A stretch of DNA of 64,000 nt, from assembly GCA_016584305.1 (NCBI GenBank), contig JACEEZ010013998.1, forward strand, positions 43,501 through 107,500, in the 5' to 3' direction. Both the position numbers and the translations under genes were made by a program. A model generated the notes under the pieces. It searched no databases and was not told the DNA's origin. It saw nothing but the letters and a program-made list of their open reading frames with translations. Source of the stretch: Chionoecetes opilio (taxonomy: Eukaryota; Arthropoda; Malacostraca; Decapoda; Majidae). Positions 1 to 12,500 of this stretch are shown here, piece after piece. Within the stretch, counting starts at the first letter, position 1. Every line of letters starts with the position of its first letter.

Positions 1-984
1 GTTTGTTTATAACAGGCATCCCCTAGCTTGCCCTGCAAGTATTAACTTGCCCTGAGCAGCAGGAGCCATACGGTGGTGGGGGACGCAAAATGCAGGTGGC
101 GAAAGGTAAATCCTTTATATAGATACTACCCCCCTGGGGGCAGTGCATAAAAGCCACGGGGTATGGTTTATATTTTGTAATGTGTTGCAGTGTGGGGCGA
201 TGAAGGCGGCGTGTGCGAGGGTGGGGCCCCGGAGAAGCGGCCCCCTCCTCGCCCGGGCCCCCAAAAGCCCTCGGCAGGTGGGGGGCGCCACCCTGCTCCT
301 CGTCAACCGGGCCCGGGGGGAGGCAAACGTGCGGTTGAAGTTCCTGGCGGGCCCCAAACCCGGTGGATCACGGGGGCGGGGCCACTCACTGCAGGGATGG
401 CCGGGGATATTATTTCAGCTGTTTTTTTCCCATTACCCCTGCCTTCCCGACCCTTCCCCCAAGCTCTTTCCCCGCTACATTTTTTTTTTTTTTTTGCGTA
501 ACCTCCGGGGGTAGGTTGGTAGGCCCGGATTTTCCTTGATGGTTGGTGAGGGTTGGACCTCGTTCGAGGTGGCAAGGCAGTTTATTGTAGGACCCTGTGA
601 TTAGGGGCTTACCTCCCTTTTTTGTGTCCCAGACATCTTCATCAAAGGTAGATTTAAAGGGGTTGCTGGGGGGGTTCTTAGGCCACTTGATGTTTACACA
701 AAGATTTTGCCACCCCTCAGGGATCGCATCGGCACCCGAGCACGCCACTTGTGGGTGCTAACCCCCCTGCCACACCCCCCCCGAATGAATGATGTCCCGC
801 GTGACAGTAGCGCCTTATTTTTACAGCATGCTTTAGTGTTACTCTTTCTCTCCAATACGAACAGATTTGGTAATGACTTATCAGGCCAAACACTCGCTAC
901 AGCCCCATTTTTTTTTTTTTTACTTAATATAAAAATGGAAGGGTTCTAGAATTTATCTTTGTCTTTTTGACTTTTGGGTCACTT

Positions 985-1062
985 GCCCAGAAGCAGAACT
1001 GCAGAAGTATGTGAAATACTACCCCATGAACCCTTATGACTCACAGGAGTTTATTCGATTTT
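985..1062 (+). other. Possible exon fragment, unknown protein
   Basis: After an acceptor-like TTGCCCAG the plus strand reads AELQKYVKYYPMNPYDSQEF in one frame, more protein-like than its surroundings. I do not recognise the family. The region has many homopolymer runs and no clear donor follows, so this may be chance or a decayed exon. Confidence 0.2.
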
Positions 1063-1571
1063 TCTCATGCATATCCCCCCCTCAACTGGCAGCCCCCCCT
1101 TTCCCCTTCCTGGGGTGCCTTTATGTAGCCGGTTTTTAAATTTTCAGGCATCAGGGGGTGGTGAAGGGCACGCTTATGGCTCGGTCGCTGCCCGTGGTGG
1201 GGTGCTGCGGAGGAGGGGGTGGAGGAGCTTCTGGGCCACGGGGCGGGGGCGACTATCTCCCCCGCCGGGGTGACACCCCCACACTGTGCTGGGGGGGTGA
1301 CAGCTCAAAAGGGTTTACCCCAAACACAAAAAATACAAAACATCATAATCCCTTGCAGTTTTTTTATTTGTTTATAATTTTGGTTTTTAAATACTGACCA
1401 GAGAATTCAGTTTTTGCAAAGTGAAGCAAGCTGCCTTCCCCCCATCGATGTTCCCCTGTAAATAAAATAGTTTACTGTACCTATAAAAAAAAAGGCATAC
1501 CCAATTCACCCCCTTCAAGTGCAAACCTGTCAAAGGAAATGTTTGAGCACTGCAGGTAACTTACGGGGACT

Positions 1572-1662
1572 GTGAAGGGAGGATGTACTAAAAAACCCCC
1601 GGCTCATCCAAATCGCTGGTGTGTCCCTCACGGCTCAGCCCAGTCACAGCCTCAACTACCCG
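1572..1662 (+). other. Possible exon ending at a GTGAGT donor
   Basis: Reads PAHPNRWCVPHGSAQSQPQL followed by donor GTGAGT at 1663. Phase 1 here fits the candidate exon at 2296. Product not recognised; the left end is unknown. Confidence 0.22.
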
Positions 1663-2295
1663 GTGAGTGCCTCCCACATCACCACATGCACTACTCATGG
1701 GCTGGAAAAAAAGAGGGAAAAGATATATACATGAAAAAGAAAGGGAAAAAAAAGCTAAATGGTTAATGAATAGTTCAGAATATTTTTTCTAAATAATAGA
1801 TAAGCAAAATAAACAAGTGGATAACAGAAAGAAATACAAATAAAAAATTGTATAAATGAATAGAAAATACATCAAATCAGTTATCAAAGAATAAATAGTA
1901 TAAGTTATTCTGAGTACTTCTTTCACGGCCCAGGACCTCCCCCAAACCCTTGGGCGCCACACACACAGAGCAGCTCACACACACACCCAGCACAACTTGC
2001 TGCTTACACAGCCTAAACAGACAAAATTATTTCATGAGAATTGATGAATTTTCACAAGTTAAAAATACTACCCAAAATTATATCTAAATAGAAATAAAAG
2101 TAAATTAATTAAATGAAATACTACAAGAAAGTAAAAAAGTTATGTTTACAAAGAAATGACACATTTATAAATCCTCTGATATTATCCACACACTCCTATC
2201 GCTCACTTTTCATCCCTTTTACTATTTTTTAGGTTTGTTTTTTTTGCGATCATTTGTTTTTTATGGCCCTTTCATGACTTGCTGCCTTTTTTCAG

Positions 2296-2528
2296 GACGG
2301 GTCTCGCCTGGTGTGGCCGTAAACCCTGGACAGGGCATGTCGCGGTACGGCGTGCACCCCCAAGACCTCCCGGGCCCTGGTCACCACGCGGACCCCCTCC
2401 AGGTCCCCATCACTCATTACACACACTTCCAGGCCCCATCGATGAACTCACAAGAAAAAAAGGCAACTGGACATTTTCCTGGAAAAACAGAGCCTACAAG
2501 TATGTATCCCCATGTCTCTGCCCCATGA
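2296..2528 (+). other. Possible terminal exon, Pro/His/Gly-rich product
   Basis: Follows acceptor CTTTTTTCAG and reads GRVSPGVAVNPGQGMSRYGV, then a Pro/Gly/His-rich stretch including PITHYTHFQAP, and stops at TGA 2526-2528. It joins the upstream candidate in frame. The composition resembles the low-complexity tail of a transcription factor, but I do not recognise it. Confidence 0.25.
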
Positions 2529-2689
2529 TCTCGCACCAGCACTGGGGTGCGGGGAAGGATTATAATGAAAATATAATTTATATAATATTATATAATATCA
2601 CTAATTGGGGGGGTTCCCATCTGGTTTTTGTTTTTGTTTGTTCTTGTTTGTTTTGTTTAGGGGATAATGCCTCAGAGCCATAGTGATCT

Positions 2690-2885
2690 CCGCGCTGCTA
2701 TTTTTTGGCCGAAGCCACCCCCCCGGGGGGGGTTCAAACCCGGCGGGCACCGGTACCCATTCCTGCGGGTGGACGGGGGCTGGGGTTTTTAAAAAAGACC
2801 ACCCATCTATTTTTCGCTCCGCCGGGATCGAACCTGGACCCCGGTTGTAACCCGAGGTGCTAACCACTCACTACGGAGTTCCCCT
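2690..2885 (-). repeat. tRNA-derived SINE
   Basis: On the minus strand, 2885 to about 2825 reads like a tRNA: A-box-like TAGTGAGTGGTTAGCAC and B-box GGTTCGATCCC, with a short acceptor pairing CTCCG/CGGAG. A non-tRNA body follows (ACCCGCAGGAATGGGTACC), as in decapod SINEs. The acceptor stem is too poor for a working tRNA. Confidence 0.6.
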
Positions 2886-2889
2886 TTTT

Positions 2890-4790
2890 ACATAATTTTC
2901 TACACATGGTTTCGGACAGGGTTTTAAAAGGATGACAACGGGGAGAGGGGTCAGTGATGAAAAAAAAAAGTGTACATCTTTTTTGAATGCCCCCAAACTT
3001 GTCTCAGAAGCATGAGAGGGGTAACTGGCGGTGGTAATGGTGAGAAGCACTAAATTATATTTTTTTAAAAGTGTGAAAAATAATTATTAGGTATTTTTGA
3101 GGTATGCTGTATTACATCCTTTTTTACATTGCTGTGTACAGTGTACACTGCAGTATTAAAAGTATTGACAGTAACATCAGATCACATACATTCAAATAGT
3201 ACAAACCTAAGGAACCAAATTTTGGTCGTAAGTAGGGAGCTCCTGATTTTTTTATTATTTTACTTACAGTATATTTTGATAATTTATACTATAATTATAA
3301 AAAAAATTGGTGCACATACACCCTTTCTTGAAAAGTGCTTGCTATGAACAGTCTTGTTTTTTGGGCAATCCACAAAAACACATTTTTTGCCCCTTGGAGG
3401 GTATACCTGCTTAAAACCTTCCCTCTGTGACAGGTGCGCCCCCTGCCCCGAACGTGGCCGCCACCCCGGGCTGTGTGCGGGGACTTGGTACAGACTTGGA
3501 CTTCATTCGACCCGGGGGAGCAATCCCCGGCCCTTTTGTTCAGGTTTTTTTGTCTCGGGAAGTGTTGGTGTTCGTTTGACAGGGCGGCACCCATCTTTTC
3601 ACGCTTTGTCTTGTTGGGGCATTGCTGTGTGTTTCCCTGTGGAGCAGGAAAAGGAGGCATTGAAGTGAATGCAACTAAGAGTTTGATATGTTTTTCTTGA
3701 AAGCAGTTAACCAGTAGTCAGCTAGAGGCCCCTAGGTAGCCGGGCGGGTTTGTTGCCCCCATCACCCCTTTTGGAACTCAATGTCTACAACCCTTTTCCC
3801 CCAAACTGATGTAAAACCCCCGGTGGCTTGTGTGAGGGGAAGGACCCTGTCTATAAAACCTTTAAAGCTAATTGCATTAAATCCATTGAAGTACCCCTTC
3901 TTTAAGAGTATTTAGTATAGAATGGTGTGAAACACTAACTCCTCGCCTGTTTGTGCTCCTTCGGGGCAGTGACGAAGAGAGTGTGGTCTTTTTCCCAAGT
4001 GTGGTTTCCGTCCTGCTCTTCGTTGTGGCCGGCCAAATTCTTCAAGCACCCCCCTTCGGGCCGAGGCTTGGTTATGATGCAACTATCAGACCACTGTGAT
4101 GAATGGATTCCAACCTCACCCGGCTGGTGGGACGGGTTCAGTCGTCCCTCAGCAACAAAGGAGTCTAAAAAGGGGGGGACGGGTGGTCACAGCCCCTTAG
4201 AGATTTTCAGCCTTTTTTTCAGCAAGTCTCTCAGCGCTCACATTGTAACGAATCTTGTGTCAACCTTTGCAACAAGGAAAGTGGGGTTTCATTCAGACCC
4301 CTTTTGGGGTGAGCTTTCCCCCATTGTGGGCAAGGTCCAGGATTCCATCACCATCCGTTTCCCGAACCCCAGCAGGGACGAGGGTTTAGGTGATTTCTGA
4401 TGATTTGATGAGAACACCTGGGCCTTTGGGTCTAAAGAGGACCCCAAAGGCATCAGGGCAAGGACATCTGATTAGGGTATAAGGGAAAAAACGGGAAAAA
4501 CACGACTGCCGGGGGTTTACATTGGGAACGGCAGATAGCCAAAGTGTACCATTCCCTGGACTAACTTGCTAGGTGCTCAAAAAACCCCGGCAAAAAACTT
4601 ATTTTTAAGGCCTTTCAGGTGTTTGCTTATAGTTTTTCCAAATTATAAGCATTTGGGTGTGGCCCCTGAGCGCAGACCGTAGCTGTATTCCCATTCCCCC
4701 CGCCACCTACTAAAACAATACTCCTCTCTCCCCCGCTCCCTCCATGACGGGGGGGGAGGTAAGCGGGCGTGACCTGGTCCCCCTACTGCA
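2890..4790. other. No gene seen; homopolymer-rich sequence
   Basis: Many short runs of C, G, T and A, and only short open frames without recognisable similarity. I could not assign any part of it to a gene. Confidence 0.4.
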
Positions 4791-4794
4791 AAAA

Positions 4795-5335
4795 ACGCCC
4801 CAGTGTCCCCCAAGAATGTGCCGGTGGTGCGTGTCCAACGGAAGATAATTAAATTCGAAAAAACCTTTTGGCCACAACACACTACCTGTTACCCGGCCCT
4901 TTTGTGGCCCGTTTCCCCGGGTTTTCTTCCCTCTTCATCCCGTTCAGGAAACACAATAACTGTGTGAAGGCTGCATGCAAAACCTGTAAAGCAAAGCAGA
5001 AGCTTTTTCCTGCCAGTCCAACACGAGCCAAAAATCGTCACAAGCAAAATAAGAAGAGCAGCCAACCCTTGTTATTCCCTTTTGCAGGTTTAGACTTGGC
5101 CCCGGGGCCCCCGGTACACAATGACCAAACTTAATGCACCTAGCACAGTGACTGCCTGGGCTGAAAATAGGAAAGCTTTTTAGTGTTGTGACACGCTATG
5201 CATTTTTCAAAAGCCCTTGATACGGCTCTCACATTTTCACATCATGTTTTCCAAAACAGAAAAATAAAAAATAAATTATACCTACCGATTAAAAAAAATT
5301 TTTCATGTCCACTAAAAAAAATTGCATGTTTTCAT
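4795..5335. repeat. Dispersed repeat X, left part of an interrupted copy
   Basis: Direct homology with 15168-15745; both contain GGCCACAACACACTACC and AACACAAT followed by GTGTGAAGGCTGCA. Homology stops near 5335 and resumes at about 12295, where the rest of X continues, so X was split by the element between. Confidence 0.7.
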
Positions 5336-5937
5336 GAGAGATAATCATAGGGGGGGCGCGGTAAAAAAAAAAATTTTTTATCACGATAACCGATAATCGA
5401 AATGGCGATAAATTTATCGCCCGATAAGGCGAAACCGATAATGGGATAAACCCAAAAATTTCCGATCTAGCGAAAACGATATAGATTTTTTAATAAAAAA
5501 TTTAAATGCTATCAGACTATAAAAATAGTAAAGCACTACTAAATTACAATAAAAATGGATCATTTAGAATAGGGGCGTAGGTGTTCAAAATTTAATAAAA
5601 GGATATTAAAAAAATAACCCGAATGTACATACTTCATATACACGGCACGGTATTTTGGGAAAATGTGAACCTTAGTTTTGACAAATCATCATATTTGTAT
5701 AAGGCTTAAAAGGTTTTGGACAAAAGATCAAAAGGAAGCTTTTGCCCGAGCAAACGAATGAAAGTGGTGTCTCAGAGACGACTTGTTGATGGGGGAATTG
5801 AGGAAGCCACACCTAGGAGCATAGGGCCCAAAGGGTTCATTTAGGAATAATGGAGCGAAAAGTTTTGGGATTTACGGTTGAAAACTTCTCCCAAAACCCG
5901 TTAGCACGGGGGGCGGAAAGCAAAAAACATACACTTC

Positions 5938-6252
5938 CTAAATTGAATTTTGGCAAAAGGGAATCAAAAAATTGATTAACAAACTAGTGCCGTCATCAAA
6001 ACGAACCGGAGTAGTGAAAGGACAAATGACATGATCAAGAAATGCACGTGCCACTGTTTGTGCTGTTTTGTTGGCAGGGGAGCAATAAGGGAAAAAAACG
6101 TAAAAAAATGATAAACAGAAACCCTTTAAATATTGTTTTTCCACGTTCAGTAAGGGGATTTTCAACAAATCAAGCCAAAAACTTCCCAGGGTGCTGAAGG
6201 AAAGGAAAATGAGAAGGGGAAACAGAGATGTAATTCCCTTTTGTTTTTGCAC
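5938..6252 (-). pseudogene. Retroelement integrase core remnant
   Basis: Residues near the C-terminal half read NKTAQTVARAFLDHVICPF, typical of the Ty3/gypsy integrase segment between the first and second catalytic acidic residues, followed by a DDGTS-like motif in place of the usual DQGT. The upstream part is altered and flanking frames are interrupted. Confidence 0.75.
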
Positions 6253-6575
6253 ACCTATGACATATTCAATGAGTCATGATACCCTTTCTCATGGTGACCC
6301 AAAAATTTTAAGTCTAGTTTGTGAAGTGATTTTTTTTGCCAGGATGTAAAGCTTTGGTGCATAATTAGTTTAAGGACAGACTGGACGGGTTTGAGGAATG
6401 ACAATTTGGGGATAGACAGAGGTTCAGCTTGCCTGTAAGTGTGGTTGTTTTTGTACGCAACTGTTCCTGAAGGGGTAATGTAAAAGGAAGGAACCTTAGA
6501 ATGTCAGAGTCATCACCTGTTTAGGTAATAGATGATTTTTGACCATGTGGGGTATTGCGTTGAGCATGTAGAGAT

Positions 6576-6944
6576 TCATCGGAAAAAACGTTTCAAATTG
6601 GTTTTTGCGTGGGACGGGACAGTAAGCACAGTTGCGAGAAGAGCATCAGCTGCAACGTTAGCTTTGCCTTGAAGTCGAAAACTCAGGCATGAAATCTTGA
6701 ATTTAAGAAAACCATCGAGCCATGCGTCCGACTGGCCTTGGCCTTGAAGAGGGTAGTAAGGGGTTTTAGACCGTAAGGCCCTTGATAGGATACCATAAAT
6801 GAGGTAACGAAACTTTTTTAAAGGCCCAAATGACTGAAAGGGGCTTCGATCTCTGTCAGCGTATTTTCTTCTCGCCTTTTTAAAGTAGATGGGGGCATAC
6901 GCGATGGGGCTTTGTTTACCATCGTGGTTTTGCATGGTACGCAC
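6576..6944 (-). pseudogene. Retroelement RNase H domain remnant
   Basis: Contains SPIAYAPIYFKKARRKYA, LKKFRYLIYG and GKANVAADALL, the order seen in Ty3/gypsy RNase H. Spacing is distorted and some catalytic positions are lost, consistent with frameshifts. Confidence 0.8.
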
Positions 6945-7201
6945 CGAGACCAGTGTAGTACGTCAGTGTTGAGAAGAAGGTTTAGTGTAGTCGGGGTACC
7001 AAGAACAGGCGCAGAAGTGAGAGCGGCTTAAGAGCACAAAAAAGCTTTTTTCCTGACTGGTCAGACCCCTTGGAAGGGCACATTTCTTGAAGAGTGAAGT
7101 GAGTGGAGAAGCCCTGGCGGCAAATCCTTTGATAAAAACTGCGGGAATAGGGGCTAAGTCCTATGAAATCGGGGCTTTATTACTTGACTGGTGGTAATTA
7201 G

Positions 7202-7610
7202 TTACAGTGGACTTTTTATTTGACTTTGAAACCCCTCCGTTAAAAAGATGGGCCAAAAAAGGTAGTTTCTTTGCGTAGGAACGCGCATTTGGAGTTTAAA
7301 TTTAAGTGCGTCCCGAAGACGGTGAAAACTTTTCTGGGTTTTGGAGATGTTCTGGGACTGATTTTGAGAAAAAAGATCAAGTCTCAAGGTAGAAAAAAAT
7401 TATTACCCATTAAACCCGGGAAAATGGAATTGATCAAGCGTTGGGGCGTCGCGGGGGGATTCAGAAAGCCCAAGGCATACGACAGTACTGGTAATGTCCC
7501 GGGGTGTAGAAAAAAAACAGTGTATTCCGGCTTTCTGGTAAGTTCGACTTGCCAGAAGCCGGAAACACAAAACCAAGGTGGAAAAAACAGTGTTTTGATC
7601 ACCTAAAAAT
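7202..7610 (-). pseudogene. Retroelement reverse transcriptase remnant
   Basis: The upstream piece (7384-7602) carries SGFWQVELT and ALGFLNPPATPQRLI, matching the RT segments before the YxDD box. The downstream piece (7202-7387) has an HRLRDALKFKLQM-like stretch that normally follows YxDD. The catalytic YxDD box itself is not readable in one frame. Confidence 0.78.
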
Positions 7611-8899
7611 TCTGCAAAATCCTCGAGGATGGCATGGGATACAGAAGGAAAAGTCAGTTTTTTAAAACTCTGAAACGATACGGATGCCCTTCGCCTGAGC
7701 TCTTTGGAACCCGGGAAATTGGGTTTGAATGGATGCTCGAGTCTTCAATGATTCCATCAGTTAGCATTTTTGGAGACCATGCGATCGACAATGGGGATCT
7801 TACGTGGGCCAGCGATACGCTGGTTTTTTAGGCAGGGTTTGGGGTCTTTTTTAAAACTTAATTTGGAGGGGTTTTGGTTTTACCCCAGTGTCTCACGGGG
7901 GGAAAACACAATCTCCTGAAAACGTCAAAAGTTGAATAAGCTCTCCTGTGAATTTTGGTGGTCTGTGGTTTGCACAAGCTTGAAGGTCAGACAAATTTGA
8001 AGGGCCTGAACGAAATGGGGTTAACGAACTCGTGGACTTTGTGGCATTCTCGACACGAAGTCAGCTGGGTAGACGTTAAAATGTACAAAGACGTGTACCA
8101 CATGGGGAGTGACTGGAATGGGGGGACGTTAACCAAAAATTTTTCCCGCCCTGATTTTTTATCTGCACACGCTGCGGAACGTAGAGCAGAAGGGACAGTC
8201 TCAGGGGAGAGAAAAGCATCGACGTTCGAAACGCCTTTTCCCGAACGTTACCCGGGGGGCGGTGTGGGGTAGAAGCTCAACGTTGGACGAGATGACAGCG
8301 TGACAGGCTTAGCTTTGGGCTTCTAAGACCGTAAAGTGGAAATTCTGGGGGTGGAGTGGTGTTTTTTAACCTAAACGTCTTGGCTACTACGCGCGAAGGT
8401 CTTAATTTTCGTTTGAGCAGAAAAGGGAACCAGCGGAACACGACATGGTTGGATGGTGAATGTTTGGGAGGGGATTGCAAATGGAGAAAATAGGAATGGA
8501 GAACACTTGTATCAGAGATTTTTCATAGGGGCATTGGAATCAAGAGTTTTGGGAAAACCCGGGAAGTCGCATGCAGTGGGGGAGACAATGTCATTGAACA
8601 AGTCAGGAAAAGCTCAGAGTTCAAAACCTCTGGAAGAAAAGTTCACCCAAAGATTCCATGTAAGCGTGGGGTTAGGGCTATCTGTTTTTGGGTTTGAGCA
8701 GGGGGCCCAAGAGAGCGTCAGCTGGAATGGTTATGCCGTTGTATATAGTAAGTCAGGCGACAGGTGGCAATCAGGACATGGTATGTGTTAAAAAAACTTT
8801 CCCAGAGAGTGAGGCCGTTCCCTCGATTCCCCCAAAGTTGCAGGTCAGAAGGTTCTAAAAAGATTAATTCGATGCGCAAGATCTGATGTTATCAAAGCA

Positions 8900-8955
8900 C
8901 TCTTTTGTCATATTTTACTGAAGAACCTGTATCAACAAAAAAGGTGAAGTAGTGC
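8900..8955 (-). pseudogene. Retroelement aspartic protease active-site remnant
   Basis: Minus strand reads FTFFVDTGSSV, the retropepsin active-site motif, and then meets stops. Its place between the zinc-knuckle-like sequence and RT agrees with a pol gene in this orientation. Confidence 0.65.
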
Positions 8956-9180
8956 TGGGTTTACTTCAGCTTTTAAAAAATTGGGTCCCCCCAAAATGTA
9001 TTAGAAATGGTATACAACGGGAGTGAAGGTTATCTGTGTGATTGTTTTGTTTTTTCTTGGAGGAGTGCAGTCGTGGGTTTGTCATTGAGGGTTTTCTTTT
9101 GTGAATCGAGGAGATTGTGGTTTCCCTTTACGCCGTCAGAGGTGTTGTTTTCTTGAAAAGCGAGGGCGTTTTTTTCCTAC

Positions 9181-9230
9181 GCGACATTTAGAAGTGTCGT
9201 GACCACATTGACCAGGTGATCACAAAAGCG
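9181..9230 (-). pseudogene. Gag zinc-knuckle-like remnant
   Basis: Minus strand reads GQCGHDTSKC, matching the second half of a CX2CX4HX4C knuckle; the first two cysteines are lost or out of frame. Weak on its own, supported by position upstream of protease. Confidence 0.4.
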
Positions 9231-9231
9231 T

Positions 9232-10515
9232 GGAACAAATGCCGGGTTTTGGGAAAAAGACGTTGTCGATGAAGCAACCTCGATAGTTGTCCCTTCTTTT
9301 TGCAGAATAGCAATATGAGGGAGGGATGATTAGCACGGGGCTGTCGTGAATGTAAGATGAGGGTTTTTTGGAGATGTTTTTTAGGGTGAACGAGTGTTTT
9401 TTGGTTGAAAGGGGGACGAGAAGTGCTTCGTGGTTGGGGGTTTGGGGTTGGTTTGTGTAGAACAGCAGCAGCATAGAAGAATGTGATTGTTTGCAAACAC
9501 TAGTGACGAAGAGTCCTCAAAATTGGAAGTAAAGCGTTAAGGGTCTGTGGAGCAAAGGAAAGTGTTTATCAGACGCCGTTTAGCTGTGGAAGGGGGAAGA
9601 ACATATAAGTGTAGTATCCAAAAAGGTTGCGACAGCTTGGGGATCATTTTTCCCCCTTTTGTAACCCATTCCAAAATTAGCTGTCTTATTTTAAATCTAA
9701 ATTTACTTAGAGATTTTGTAAGGCAACATAATGGGTAGGGTTTTTCTTTCGTTTTGTGAGGGCTCAAGTCTAAAGAGTGGGGCGGATCCCGGGTTTTTGT
9801 GCCCTGAAATATTTATTTAATGTGGGCTTAAAATTTGTCATATGTCTTTAAATTTTCAGAAATAAAACACTCGCAGGTAGTCCTGCAAGGCAGTTAGACA
9901 AGTCACATGGGGGGTTTAGTTTTAGCTATTTTGATTGTATCTTCATGATGTTACGACGCGCGATCTCATCGTAACTCTTGATAATATGTTACAGGAATAT
10001 TGTTGCCTGTGAATTTGGGAAGGGAAGGAACCTCGTCCAAAGTGACTGAAATTGGGGTGGTGGTGGCATGATGACAGGTGAATTTTGAAAAAGAAAGGGA
10101 AAAAAAATATCCGAGTACATAACATTTTTTGGCAAATAATGATAATAATACTAATAATGTAATTCCTAGATAAGAGTACGTAGATATGGAAAACACGCGA
10201 GAGAACGTGAATAAAAGTGAAATAAAACCCCGTGACGTTGGAGAGTGTTAGTGTTCACTTAGGAACAAAAAAGTATTTGAGTGGGAGTGTCAGTGATCCT
10301 TATGTACAAAGAAAAAAGCAAAGGATAAAAAAGAGAGCCTTACGCTCACAATGTACAAATACCTAATCAGTGGGAAAACCCCTAAAGTCCCCAAAAGGGG
10401 AGAGTATCAGGGGCACGGACAGACACTGTGAGGGGGACGCTTGTAACAGTCACACAGCGTTGCGGGTAGACAGGTCAGGATACCTAGGGAGGGCAATTCT
10501 TATCAGACACAATCC
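9232..10515. other. Probable gag region of the retroelement, unreadable
   Basis: Only short open frames on the minus strand, none with a recognisable capsid motif. Assigned to the element by position only. Confidence 0.3.
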
Positions 10516-11132
10516 TAAATAAAAAAATAAAAAGGGGAAACACAAAAGGATGGGACTACCAAAAAATTGAAACCAAAAATGAATGTGACACAAAATATAG
10601 GGGATTGAAAGCACAGGGGGGAAAAAAAATAATAAGATATGGACTTAACGAATGTTTGAAGACTTGGTGGAGGTGCTGTGGAAGGGATGTGGGGGGAGAT
10701 GAAACGAAGCGGCGCGGCGTGGAAAAGCAGAACGAGGTGGCTGTCGTGTGGATGAAAGTGAGTAGACAGTTCGATGGTGATTGAGGGAAACCCCGTATGT
10801 GGGGTGCTAGGGGCCTGGGGGAATGCCGTTTGGAGATCTCGTAGAAAACACGTGGAGGGGGGGAAGGGGGGCCCGGGTTGAGAGACGTGGGCGGCCCGGC
10901 GTTGTGTGGGTGTGGTGGAGGGGCAGGGGTGGAAGTCAGTGGTGGGGACTGCAGGGTGGGCGTACGTGGGTGTGGAGGGGGAAGGCCTCGGTGGGGTGTG
11001 GTGGAGGGGGCACAGCGTTTCCCACGTGGGGGAAAGTGGGTTGGGGGCTAGGTGGAGGCGATGTTGCGGCGTGGGCGTGGGAAATCCCGGGGGGCGGCGT
11101 AGGTGGAGGCGATGTGGCAGCGTGGGGGTCAA
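10515..11132 (-). other. Pro/Thr/His-rich open frame of uncertain meaning
   Basis: 205-codon frame, low complexity, rich in P, T, H and S, over a strongly G-biased plus strand (10680-11130). Open frames also exist on the opposite strand, as expected from composition. It could be part of gag or leader sequence. I see no domain. Confidence 0.25.
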
Positions 11133-11689
11133 AAGTGATTAAACCCGTTTCCCTATCCCACTTGCTGTCACCATGTGTAAAATTTACTTTTTGGTATGTC
11201 ACTTTTAGGGTGAGCAGAAACGGAACTCTGCTTTTATATGGTTTATTTAAATTTTTGGGAAAAAGGTAACAAGGAAAGGGTTTGGGGTAAGGTGTCGCTG
11301 ATGGGGAGTTTCCCCGCCCTGGATTTGGATGGGTGTGACTTGAAGGCTTGTGGTTTTGGTACGGGGGGTCGTGTTCAAGTGTCTTGCCCCCTAAAGAGAT
11401 CCTTTATAAAGAGCCAAGCTCAAAACCGACACCCGAGATCGTACCTGCGATCTGACTACCTGACGATCTGATGATCTGACGACCCGACACCTAATCCTAA
11501 TGGGCAGTCGGCGAGATCATAGGGGATGTCGCCATGAAAATGGGAGGCGGGGTAGAGGAAAAGGCATTTAAAAGAGGGCTGACCGACGGGGAATTAACCC
11601 GGTGTTCCGGGCCAGCATCAAGTATACAGAACACCGAACACAGAACATGGTTTAAAAACCAATAATACTAATACTAATACTACAATAAT

Positions 11690-12290
11690 TTTTTCGCCCA
11701 ATAAGGCGATAACCGATAAAACGTAAACCAAAAATTCCCATACTGCGAAACGTTTGATATTTTTTAAAAAAAAAACTTAAAAGCATATACTAAAAATAGA
11801 AAGCACTACAAATTACAAAAAAAATAGGGTCATTTAGAAAGGGGCGTAGGTGTTCAAAAAATTAATAAACGGGTATTAAAAAAAAGCACCGAATAGTCCC
11901 TACATTCATATAACGTGCCCAAAAAATTGAAAGGAAGAAGCACGAGAACATAGGGAAAAAAATCATCAAAGAACGCGTAAAAAGGGAGCGCGCAGGAGAA
12001 CACCTCCCCGTCCCAAGTGGTGAGAGACTGAAGCTGAGCGAACGTTTGGAAAAACTCAAGCTTAGCTGGGTTTTGGGGCCCTTTTTCGGTTCCCCCTCAG
12101 ACCTACCCATTTCTGCCCCCAAGGCACGCGCGGGTCGCCTGGCTAACTGGAACCCAAAAAAAAAAATTATTTATTATCCTAGTTGGAAAACCAAAAGTAC
12201 GGCGATACCGATAATCGAAACGCGGGAAAAAAAAATTGGAAACCCATAACCCGTATCGTTATCGCAATAAAATTTTCGCATAATCCCACC
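11690..12290. repeat. CGATAA-rich sequence, possible right LTR remnant
   Basis: 11690-11900 matches 5400-5640 (shared GGGGCGTAGGTGTTCAAAA and neighbours). CGATAATCGAAA recurs at about 12207 and 5393. Similarity is not continuous to 12290, so the LTR assignment is tentative. Confidence 0.4.
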
Positions 12291-12294
12291 CAAG

Positions 12295-12500
12295 GACCTT
12301 GAGAAAATTTTGATTTGAGTATTTTAATTTTCATTACATGAAAAATGATGCCAAAACACATTTACTGGAGCATTTCAGATTAACAAAGAAAATGTACATA
12401 AAAAAAACCAATAAAAAAACCAAAAAGACACTATAGGCCCTTTGGCTAAGCTGATTGAGACACGCCCCTCCCCTCCCCCCTTCTAGGGGGAAAAAAATGA
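12295..12500. repeat. Dispersed repeat X, right part of the interrupted copy
   Basis: Matches 15750-15965, including GCATTTCAGATT, GGCTAAGCTGAT and GAGACACGCCCC. It continues the copy that starts at 4795. Confidence 0.68.

Larger units (their letters stand above)
5335..12295 (-). mobile_element. Degraded Ty3/gypsy-type LTR retroelement (about 7 kb) inserted in repeat X
   Basis: On the minus strand the order is zinc-knuckle-like remnant (about 9.2 kb), aspartic protease DTGSS (about 8.93 kb), reverse transcriptase (7.6-7.2 kb), RNase H (6.94-6.58 kb) and integrase (6.25-5.94 kb), the Ty3/gypsy order. All frames are broken, so no intact polyprotein exists. Similar sequence rich in CGATAA motifs occurs at 5380-5640 and 11690-11900, in the same orientation, and may be LTR remnants, but exact LTR ends, primer-binding site and target-site duplication could not be fixed. 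Confidence 0.75.

Noticed and set aside
2825..2885. Functional tRNA gene (Val-like)
   Set aside because: A and B boxes are present but the acceptor stem pairs only partly and a SINE body follows.
10515..11132. Gene for a 205-residue Pro/Thr-rich protein
   Set aside because: Low-complexity composition, overlapping open frames on the other strand, and location inside a degraded retroelement.
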